From: Dugong dugon
Taxonomy: Eukaryota; Chordata; Mammalia; Sirenia; Dugongidae
Assembly: GCA_030035585.1 (NCBI GenBank)
Contig: CM057481.1
Location: 6,783,128-6,847,127, forward strand
Reading direction: 5' to 3'
Length of the DNA: 64,000 nt
Made by a program: the position numbers and the translations under genes. Below, one piece after another: positions 55,386 through 64,000 of the stretch. Position 1 is the stretch's first letter, and each line of letters begins with the position of its first letter. A model generated the notes under the pieces. That model did no database searches. It saw only the letters and a program-made list of their open reading frames with translations, and was not told the origin of the DNA.

Positions 55386-55779
55386 ATTTTGGATATATGT
55401 TTATACCGAGGACAGATACCTCTTTCTGAAAGCTTGAAGTAGCAAGTAAAGACAAGTATACTTCCCAGTTCTCATAAGACTTATATAAAGAATTTAACTT
55501 GTCCCTAAGATAATGGACCGTAAATCTGTACCCTATGGGCTCGTAACTGTTTTCCCAAAACCTTCCTCAAAAGTATCCTTTCCATTCCTTAGACTCCTGT
55601 GGGAACCCTCTTTCTCAGTTCCCTCATGCTCAGGCATTTCTAGCAATTTTTTTTAACCAACTCAAATTGAGTAAAACTGCATCTTTATAACAGAAACCAG
55701 CCAACATCAGCCACTTCTGTTGATTCTGATGATTTGTTTAAACATCATAATATTGGAGAGTTTTGGGTTTTTTTGGTTT

Positions 55780-55888
55780 AGTTAAAAAGAACAAAGTAGA
55801 CATATATTCATGGACATAGAAAGATACCCAAGATGCTGTGTGAAAAAAAAGGAAGTTGCTCTCTATCCTAGTATGATCCTATTTATAT

Positions 55889-55933
<45 letters not shown>

Positions 55934-56060
55934 CGGTAGACATACCTAAAATTGTTCACCAAGGACACTTCTGAGCAGTGGGACCTACTGGTGTTTTCCA
56001 CATTATACCCTCTGTACTGTGTGAGATTTCTGTCAAGAATATACATTTCATGATTTCTCA
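55780..56060 (+). mobile_element. Possible old LINE 3' fragment around a (CA)n
   Basis: 'agatacccaagatgctgtgt', 'ctagtatgatcctatttata', the (CA)20 tract and 'gtgggacctactggtgtttt' resemble a common old LINE 3' end in which a CA run often expands. The assignment is tentative. Confidence 0.4.
55891..55930. repeat. (CA)20 microsatellite
   Basis: Forty uninterrupted bases of alternating CA, followed by CCCC. Confidence 0.95.
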
Positions 56061-57990
56061 GCATAATTTTTCATCCTTGTGAGTACTAAGTGGAAAAAAC
56101 AAGTGAATTTCTTTAAGGAGAGGGGAAGAGGGAGGGGAAAATGCTTCTTCCCTTTCCTTATCTGATGAAGATAGGTATCATTATAATCTCATTTGACATC
56201 CTTAGTTTTCATTTTGTCAACCTGACAGGCTACCAAGCCTAGTGCAAAACATTATGGTCCCTCGGGTTACTGTAAATGATACCTGCATATATCAGGTTGA
56301 AAATGAAATTGCTTATGACGATGAGCTATGAGGATTCTGCATACCTGGAAATGACATTAACGGTGTCCACCACATGCATCAGTGGCTGCAACTTACCCTT
56401 GGTTTCCATTTTTAAACTCCTGAATAAATTTGGCCCTTCTGAATGGCCGTTGGGTGGAAGACACCCAAGATTTAAGGCTCTCAGGAGCCAGAGAACACCT
56501 GAACAGCGTCCTGCTGGTGGAACACTGGGCCTAGAAATAACCAGCTGAAGACCCGGACAAGAATTCCTTCATTTAACAAATATTGAGTGTCTTCTCTGTG
56601 TGTGGTGGCCTCAGCAGGGAATGAAGTATCTTCAGCTACCCTGGCACTATGGGTTTCTCTGGTAACACAGAGTCACAGTGTGCGTCGCCGTTTATCATTG
56701 TTCTCATCGCTGCCCTATCATTACCATCTGGCTCGCTTGCCTCATTTAGGTCACTTGCTTGGCTTCTGAAGATATTTGAGTTTCTGGTCTCTCACGTATG
56801 CTTCCTAAGAACTTGGGTTCAGTCTAAATAAAACCTCTTTTGTGTTGAGACCCTGCACAGCATTTCACACTAGCTGGTGGTTTTTGTCTGGTTTTCCTGT
56901 CCTGGAAAATTGGAGTGCAGCGTGCCAAAAGTGACAGAGTCATAGGGAGTTATCAAGAGTCGGACCAGTATGTCAGTGTAACTGGGCAAAGAGGAAACTT
57001 GGCTGAAATAGAATTGCCCTTTCAACGTACTCTTGGCTTTAGGTGGAACTGCCCCATGTAGAAGTGGGAGCGGAGTGGTGGGAGGACACCAGCAAAGGGC
57101 TGGCAAGCCCTGCTTAGGCAGCCGGTGAAGAACACCGAGCACTCTGTGGGCCAAATAATTAACCTGACAGCTTCATAGGAATGCTCTCCTTCTAGCTCAC
57201 CTTTTTTTTTTCCCTTGACCAATTACTTTCAATAATGACGGCAAGTCAACTTCTACCCCTGACTGCGTTAGAGATTATAATGTCAAAAGGGCCTGTGTAA
57301 TGTCTTCTGTGTCTTAATAAACCTGTCAGCTGAGGTTACATTATTTTCTAATTTCCATCAGAGAAACATGGGGTAGCGCAGCTGGGCAAAGACGCCAGGC
57401 CGTGGTGTGTGCCCACGGGCTGCCATGATGTGCTCATCTCAGCGACCCCACGGCTGCCTGGCAATGCTAGCGGAAGGACAGGCCCTTCTGTTAATTAGGG
57501 CCCGTTGATGTTTCGGTGGGAGGTGGTTCCATGATCCTGCTGTATTGCTGTCAGGGGGAACTGTTGGTAACCTGTTACCTCCTTCTTCGGGAGGAAATTC
57601 TGCTGGTGTTCTAATTGTTTGGTTAATGTCCGTCATTTAAAAATGAAACCGTCTTAAAACTTACTGTTAGGATGAAATGAAATTGTATTTCTAAGCGCTT
57701 AGTAGGGTATCTGACAAATAGAGAACACTCAACAGAGCAGCTGGAGAAAAGCAAACCAGATTCCCATTATTATGAGTCCCTTTTTTTCCTAAATATTTAG
57801 GGTGCCGAGGCAGAACCGAAAGCTGTAACTGGTTAAATAAAGGAGTGAATAAATGAACCCACGAATAAGCTCGCGAATGGGAAGATTCATAACTGACCGC
57901 TACTTCTAGTGCATTTAGCTACAGTGGTGTTTGATCCAACTTCTATTTAATAATAAGTGGTTTAAATAGATGACTATGGAAAGTGGAAAG
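56061..57990. other. Long repeat-free tract
   Basis: About 1.9 kb without a recognisable transposon. The part 57,230-57,640 combines GC-rich and homeodomain-type motifs ('ctgttaattagggcc', 'ctaattgtttggtta') in a way typical of conserved non-coding elements. No exon is supported. Confidence 0.45.
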
Positions 57991-58011
57991 ATTAGTTTCA
58001 AGAATAAAATT

Positions 58012-58270
58012 TCAAAATCAATTTTTTATTGTGGTAAGTATATATATAACAATACATGTGCCTTTTCAACATTTTTTACATGTACAATTCAGTGACGTTA
58101 ATTATGTTCATCATGTTATACAACCATTACCGCTATGTGTTTCCAAATTTTCCGTCACCCATAACAGAAGTGCCCCCTAAACAATTACTCCCTCTTACTT
58201 CTTCCTGTCCACCCTTGGATACCACTAGTAAATGCTGGTCTCTATTTTTTGCCTATTCTAGATATTTCAT
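58012..58270 (-). mobile_element. L1M 3' end, antisense
   Basis: 'ttttttattgtggtaagtat', 'tgtacaattcagtgacgtta', 'ttatacaaccattaccgcta', 'cccttggataccactagtaa' and 'ttttgcctattctagatatt' are the reverse of the L1M 3' end seen at 16,434 and 41,440. Confidence 0.85.
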
Positions 58271-58306
58271 CCTTGAAAATATTGCAGATGATCTTTCCTC
58301 TACTTG

Positions 58307-58493
58307 TTTTCCTTTGCTGTTGAGTCACAGCAACTCTATAGGACAGAGGAGAACTGCCGCATAGGGTTTGCAAGGCTATAAATCTTTACAGAAGCAGCTG
58401 CCACATCTTTCTCCCATGAAGCGACTGGTGGGTTTGAACCACGCATCTTTTGCTTAGCAGCCGAGTGCTTTAACCGCTGCATCACCAGGGCTG
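58307..58493 (-). mobile_element. AfroSINE family A (long form), antisense
   Basis: A 14-bp exact target-site duplication, ctttcctctacttg, lies at 58,293-58,306 and 58,494-58,507. The copy includes 'tctataggacagaggagaac', 'tctttacagaagcagctgcc' and 'gctgcatcaccagggctg'. The RTE-like 3' end is slightly truncated. Confidence 0.95.
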
Positions 58494-58507
58494 CTTTCCT
58501 CTACTTG

Positions 58508-60404
58508 GAAACCCAAAGTCTCGTGCCCTCCAGATTATTTTGCTTTATGATTAGAATGGACTTTAAGTGGCCATTCTGTCCCTCCCTCTCTGTCTCTTCA
58601 CAAAGTTGGACTCTGCACAGTTCACATTAACATGCCCTCGAGTACATTTCTCTTCACAACCTGCCTTGTATCACAGCGTTGCCGTCAAATGTTCTTTCCA
58701 ACATCCAGCTTTCATTCTTCCTGCTGTTGTTAGTGCTGCCTTTAACCAATTCTCAGCAAAGAAACCCCCTCCACATGTGCCGAATTAAGGGGTGAGTTTA
58801 TCCACCCTGTGCTGATGTAGCGCAATTGCAAGGAAGCGGCTTGATGCTGATGCTGCATTGCAGTAGAAGTTGATTTTCCCAGGTGTCCTCTCTTTGTTGT
58901 CTCCATATGCTGACGGCGACTCTCTGCCCTGTCTACCTTTCATTTAGTAGAAATGGGGACACACAGCTGCTTGCTCACTTCTGCCTCTTCTGTTGGTTCT
59001 GGCACGTTTTTTTCCCAAAATGGAGGGCCCTTCTGAGTCACCGACATTGAAACACTCTCCGTGTGCAGCTTGCCTTCTGTGCCTGGCAAACATCCTTTCT
59101 CCAAAGCATGCCCCTTTGTTTTCCTTCCAGGTGGAACGATACCCTTGGAAATGTGTTCCTTCCAGATGACTGAGTCACGCCAAATCTTACGGAAGCAGGA
59201 CTTTGCTCAGGCCTTGCCAGTAGACTTGACATTTGTGAATTGCATTATTAATTGTGCGTATGAAACACTCACAGATTCCTAAGTACTGGACACAACTCAT
59301 CCCCTATCCTGGTCACAGTCATAGAAATTACACATTTATTCAGGATTGGCCGTGACTGCAGCAGGCAGGCAGGCGGTCTGGCGGGCAGGCCGATGTTGCG
59401 CCATTTCGCTTTTACAAGTTCCGTAACGAACATGGGGAGGGTGTTCATTGTATCAACTGCCACAGGCTTTTCAACCATAAGGACACCACAGTTGGCAAAG
59501 CTACTGATCTGCCACCTTTTAATGGCCTGATAATTAAAAATGATGGGCAGATAAAAATAGAGGAGCTGAACATAACCACGCAGGCATTTCTTCTCTCCTG
59601 ATGGTCTTGTTCCTCAGGAGGTATGTGGCTCAAGGGCAGAAGCCAAGCCAGAACTTAACTGGCCCAACAGTTGCTGTCCTATCTTTTTGCCGTTACAATT
59701 ATATTACCAAAGAAATGCATTGTTTCTGTGTCAGAATATGAAGTGGATAATAGCGTTCTTTTGCTTGGTTTGAAACACAGGTAAATGTTTTTATTAAAAT
59801 TATCAGTGTCCTATTGTTGTTCCTACATCAGGAGAGATTTGAATGTATTTTAATTTCTCTCTCTCTTTCAGCTGTTTTACAAGTAACAATGTGTTATTGG
59901 TTTGGAATTGATTTGGGTGTCATATGTTGTCATTTGATAAAAAACAGTTTAGCTAAGCCGCTTGACATCAGAACAGCTGGTAGTGTCACTTTTGTTAATG
60001 TCTTTAACCACATTTTTAACAGAACAGCAGATGCTCATCACAAAAGCCATTTTCCTTTTCTACCCGATTGTGTGAAATCAGCTAAGCTGACAGCTCCGGC
60101 TTGAACAGGAGCCCAGTTAGTGGTTCACTTGACCCCAGGAGAGGACCACGTTTTTAGGATCTTAAAGCTCATGGCAGTGTGGCGAACCAAAGGATACTTG
60201 TAAAAGCAAACAATCCAAAACGGGTTTCTTCTGTAAGAAGAATGCTTTGAAAATGTGATAGCTCTGGAGTGGACCAGAAGCCTTGGCCTTGGGACTGTAC
60301 GGCACTAGTTTGCACCAAGTGAGCAGCGGTAGCTGATAGCGAAGCAGGCCTTGTCACTTTTAGAAGTTGTCCGACATCATCAGTGTTTTGCAATTCTTTA
60401 TTTA
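58508..60404. other. Long repeat-free tract
   Basis: No mobile element is recognised in about 1.9 kb. A GCAGGCAG-type short repeat lies near 59,362-59,390. A frame at 59,814-60,104 follows a splice-acceptor-like 'ctctctctctttcag' (59,858-59,872). The tract is a candidate for conserved regulatory sequence, but no exon is proven. Confidence 0.4.
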
Positions 60405-60765
60405 TTTATTTTTTTTAATCGATTTTGTTTTTTTGGAGCAGTTTTGGGTTTACAAAAACAAATCAGGCAGGAAGCACAGAGGGTTGCCATATATGCCCTT
60501 TCTACCCTGTACACAGTTTCTCCTCTTTTTAACATGGATTTAATATATAAACATGTATTATTAACATCTTGGACCAATGTGGTATGTTTGTTGTGACTGA
60601 TGAACCAATACTGATATATTATTATTAACAAAAGTCCATCATTCACATTAGGCTTTACTCTTTGTGTTGTACAATCCTATGCATTGTGACAAATGCGGAA
60701 CATATTGTGTCCGCCATTACAGTGTATATGGAATGGTTTCATTGCCCTAAAAGTGCCGTGTCCTC
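60405..60765 (-). mobile_element. Old L1 3' UTR, antisense
   Basis: 'tttggagcagttttgggttt', 'agggttgccatatatgccct', 'ccaatgtggtatgtttgttg', 'ttaggctttactctttgtgt' and 'ggaatggtttcattgcccta' are the reverse of an old L1 3' UTR. The corresponding plus-strand phrase appears at 35,950-36,050. Confidence 0.75.
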
Positions 60766-60878
60766 CCTGCCTCCTTTCTTCCTCCCTCCCTCCCTCTCCC
60801 TTCTTTCTTTTCCTTCTTTCCCTCCCTCGCTCCTCCCCTCTCCTTCCCTCCTTCCTCTTTCCTTCCTTTCTTCCCCAA
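60765..60878. repeat. Polypyrimidine (CCTT/CCCT)n tract
   Basis: About 110 bp almost entirely of C and T in CCCT, CCTT and TTCT units. The long frames on both strands here are artefacts of the low complexity. Such tracts can adopt H-DNA. Confidence 0.95.
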
Positions 60879-61185
60879 GGCATATTCCAGCTAAGCAAGC
60901 ACGTTCGTATATGGAATGGCATTAGTTTTCTGAAACATTTGACAGTCACGCACCACAGACTGTGGACATTCTCCCTGAAAGATTTCCACCAAAATGCTTT
61001 TCAATATACCAGACATCTTATTTTTAGGTCTTAGGCCTATGTTCATACATTTGACTTCCTTGATTCATAAGGAGGTGAAATATTTGGAAGACTGTCATGA
61101 AAACCAAGATGCAAGATGCACACTTGCTCATTTGTTCGTGCATTTAGCAAGTATATGTTGAACCAATGTTGAGTATGAGGCGGTA
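60879..61185. other. Unassigned DNA
   Basis: No repeat or exon is recognised. Confidence 0.3.
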
Positions 61186-61189
61186 TATC

Positions 61190-61665
61190 CTAATGATGAA
61201 GAGCTTGGTCCCTGGAGTTGGAAGTCCAGTCAATGTGTCTCCACTGTTTGTTCACCCCTGACTTTGGGCCTGATGCTTCTCTGTGCTTCAGTTTCCTCAA
61301 CTTCAAAATGCGGGATAAGCCAGTACCTACGACAAATGTTTTGGGATGAGTAAAATGAGTTAATGTATGTAAAGGTTAATAGACAGGTAAGAGCAATGCC
61401 GGGCAAATTATTGTTGTAGTTAGTTGCTGTTGAGTCAATTCTGACTCATGACGACCCCGTGTGCAGAATAAATAAACTCCATAGGGTTTTCAAGGCTGTG
61501 ACCTTTCGGAAGCAGATTGCCAGGACTGTCTTCCAAGGCACCTGTAGGTGAGCTTGAACTACCAACCTTTAGGCTAGTAGTTGAGCACTTAACCATTTTC
61601 ACTTCCCAGGGACTCTGCTTGGTATATAGAAAGCACTAAAAAATGTTGACTATTATTATTACTGT
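61190..61665 (+). mobile_element. MIR SINE, split by a SINE
   Basis: 'tctgtgcttcagtttcctca', 'acttcaaaatgcgggataag', 'gagtaaaatgagttaatgta' and, after the interruption, 'tggtatatagaaagcactaa' with 'aaaatgttgactattattat' are the two ends of one MIR. Confidence 0.85.
61409..61615 (-). mobile_element. AfroSINE-related SINE, nested in MIR
   Basis: 'ttgttgtagttagttgctgt', 'gagtcaattctgactcatga', 'cctttcggaagcagattgcc' and 'acttcccagggactct' are in antisense order. It carries an RTE-like AAC-type tail (here 'attattgttgtagttag'). Confidence 0.88.
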
Positions 61666-61880
61666 GCTAAAAAGGTGTATTGCTAGGAAAGTGTGTGCTT
61701 TTTGACAAGATAGGAGGTGAGTACAGGCTAGAGTGGATATTGTGACGGACTCTCCCATATCCAATCCATCCGCATTGTGTAGTCTAAACCATGCATTCTC
61801 CACCAGAGTAAAAACTGGCTTTTGGCTGGTGGGGGGAGGGAGGCGAAAATACTCTTTTTATGTATAAAGCACAGAAATAC

Positions 61881-62082
61881 TTAGCCTTTTGCCATCAAGT
61901 CGATTCCGATCCATGGTGATTCCATGTGTTACAGAGTAGAACTTCTCCGTAGGATTTTCTTGGCTGTAATCTTTATGGAAGCAGATCTCCAGACCTTTCT
62001 TTTGTGGCCACTGGGTGGGTTCAAACTACCAATTGTTTGGTTATTAGTCACATGCAAACTGTTTGCACTATCCAGGGACCTT
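61881..62082 (-). mobile_element. AfroSINE-related SINE, antisense
   Basis: 'gccatcaagtcgattccgat', 'cttggctgtaatctttatgg', 'aagcagatctccagaccttt' and 'actatccagggacctt' are in the antisense order of the SINE. It is diverged, with the head weakly preserved. Confidence 0.82.
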
Positions 62083-63625
62083 AGACATGTATACGGTACA
62101 TAAAGAAATATATAATAAATCTGTAGTATTGAAATTTCATGGGTGGAGGGTGATTAGGGAAAAAAAAATGTCTAAAGAGTCTGGGTGGGGGGGATGACGG
62201 AAGAAATGCTGACAAACATTGCTCTAAAACCAATGCCTTCCAGGCAGAGACCACGAGCAGTGCACCCCTAGTTGAACACGGTGAGTTTATCATCATTGCA
62301 GTGAAGGAGAATACACACTTTGGTGAACGGGAGGGAGTCTCAGTCAGAGGGCGCTGGAAAGAGTTTGGACTTTGGTTGATTGATTTTGGGTAAAGTCCAA
62401 GGAAGTGGGGTTCAATCTGGATAGGGTGCTGTCACCGAGTGGAGGTAGTTCTATGACTGGGTATTTAATATGTCTTGTCTCCAGGCAGGGCCGACTCAAG
62501 CGAGCCCAACGCTGTAATTGGTTAAGAAGCAACGTTGATTCCTACTAGCCGGGAGAAGGGCGTATCTGGGGCTTTATGGGTTGCACTGTGACTTGTTTCT
62601 GTCTGTGCTTAGATAAAATTATGAAGGGGTTTGTTTTATCTCACTTTATCGTGGTCTCAAGAGTGACCTTTCCTGCTGTGGATGTTCTGTGAGATTGTTT
62701 ATGTCCATCAGGAGAACAATGTGGTCTACCTATGAGGGCCAGGCCAGCTTCTAACGACCCTAAGAAGTAGCCCGAAGGGTCAGACCAGTTTCCAGATGTC
62801 AGGGGCTCTTCTCGCATTCCCCACCCTCTCCCCCAGCCATGTTTCTTTCTCACCAGTTAGAGAATCATAGTAATTCCATCCGCCTTGCCAGACCTTGCCA
62901 GGTATTGATTCGAAGATGAGCTGGTCTGAACCAGTTTGGGCCACTGAACTGCAAGGAGGGGCTTTCTCATGGTTTCTGAGAAAGAGAAGCTAGTCTTTTT
63001 CAGGAACTGAGCAAGGAAGCCCAGAGCACCAACTGCTACTGGCAGCTGTCTTCTGACCATGTGGAGAAGCAGCCTTAGGACGAAGCCTTCACAAGGTCTA
63101 TAGAGCAGAGTGCTCAAAAGGGCAACTGTTACATTGCTAGGACATTGAAGCTACCTCACCTCTGTACTTCCTGTTTTGTGAGACAGGAAGTTTCACGTTT
63201 CAGTAGCTGGAAAGATCCTAAGTCTCAAGCACATTTTCACATATGAAATGTAGACATGTCTGAAAGGTGGTATGTAAAGGGAATTTTGTTATCTTTTAAA
63301 ATTACATGAAAATTCACGGACATTTAGTTTGGGAAGCACATCCTTTTGGAAAACAATTCTAGGAGGTGTTCTTGGAAATATATAAGTGGGAAGATGATGA
63401 ACTGTTTATTGCTGGGACAGTATTTTGCTTTTCTAGGCATTATATATATTTTAAGTTGACTATTAAGAAGCTCAGGAAAGGTCTCCCTATCCCCACCCTC
63501 CCCTTTCTTCAAAGCTTTCTCGTGGAGGCTCGCCTTGCTGCCTGTATTGAGCGGGCCCCATGCTAAAGGGCTCTGGTTGCTAATCACAAGACCGTTATTA
63601 TTCTTTCCTTAGAATATTCCTCAGA
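62083..63625. other. Single-copy-looking DNA
   Basis: No repeat is recognised apart from G-rich and A-rich short runs (62,133-62,200). No exon is supported. Confidence 0.35.
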
Positions 63626-63629
63626 ATGT

Positions 63630-63762
63630 TCAACATGGAAGGCACTTTTGAGGTCATCTAATCAAAACCCTCATTTTAAAGATGAGTAGACCGAGACCCG
63701 GAGAATCAGGATTTCCCAAAGGTCAGGCAGCTACTGGCAGGAACGCTAGACTTCCCATTCTG
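63630..63762 (-). mobile_element. Possible MIR-like fragment, antisense
   Basis: 'aatcaaaaccctcattttaa' followed by 'agatgagtagaccgagaccc' and 'aaaggtcaggcagctactgg' resembles the antisense of MIR ('cattttacagatgaggaaac' and so on). Diverged. Confidence 0.55.
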
Positions 63763-64000
63763 CAAGGTATTAAAAAACCCTTGGTGTACCTCCTACCACT
63801 TCTGAATCCTGCATACTCAGCAGGCATAACTAATCCCTCACTGCACTCTTCCCCATTAAGTTTCCAGGCCATCTTGGAATCTTCAATCCAGTGCTCCATC
63901 AATCCATACTAAGTTGATCGTTACTGGCGCACACACTGAAACTGTTACTGCACCATATACATTATACAAGTCAATATTTGTTTCTTAATAAGGAATAGCT

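Noticed and set aside
60662-61034. Open frames rich in Ser, Leu and Pro on one strand and Arg, Lys, Glu and Gly on the other
   Set aside because: They arise from the polypyrimidine tract at 60,765-60,878.
1-64000. Search for CRISPR arrays, prophage, operons or a novel microbial-type system
   Set aside because: The window is mammalian, with SINEs, LINEs and microsatellites throughout. No regularly spaced repeats, ribosome binding sites or clusters of adjacent genes were seen.

Overview
This window is mammalian nuclear DNA, almost certainly from an afrotherian and probably a paenungulate (elephant is the best guess). The evidence is the repeat content. More than 25 copies belong to two tRNA-headed SINE families whose 3' ends match an RTE (BovB-like) LINE. 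RTE LINE fragments, relatives with a tRNA-Gly-like head, and a young L1 with a long distinctive 3' UTR are also present. Ancient repeats shared by placental mammals (MIR, L2, L1M, MER5A-like) form the older background. There are no operons, bacterial genes, CRISPR arrays or structural RNA genes.

I see no convincing host protein-coding exon. The open frames that make biological sense are remnants of LINE reverse transcriptases: a 5'-truncated L1 ORF2 at 27,952-29,699 with a single frameshift, and broken RTE endonuclease and reverse-transcriptase pieces at 48,956-50,873. The window reads as intergenic or deep intronic sequence.

Layout. 1-9,500: scattered SINEs, an RTE 3' end, a MIR split by a SINE, an L2 segment and a (TG)n tract. 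9,500-18,200: microsatellites, antisense L1 pieces (one with a 53-bp tandem duplication) and L1M 3' ends. 18,600-27,950: dense SINE/RTE-tail elements, MER5A and an L1M 3' end. 27,948-31,178: the young L1 with three successive 3' tails, bracketed by one target-site duplication. 31,190-34,400: mostly single-copy DNA. 34,785-38,205: one ancient L1 opened twice by younger elements. 38,700-48,150: frequent SINEs, an L1M 3' end, an L2 split by a SINE, and a SINE split by an L1 fragment. 48,512-50,873: an RTE element with an inverted 5' part and a second RTE copy nested inside it. 50,900-64,000: longer single-copy tracts (notably 56,060-57,990 and 58,510-60,400), possibly holding conserved non-coding elements, with a few SINEs, MIRs and antisense L1M ends.

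The elements are functionally linked. The SINEs have Pol III-type heads but end in a 3' sequence shared with the RTE LINE, which suggests the RTE machinery mobilised them. The L1s and their truncated tails were moved by the separate L1 machinery. Nested insertions with visible target-site duplications give a relative chronology: MIR, L2 and L1M first, then RTE, SINE and young L1. All family names are from recognition by eye, without a database search.
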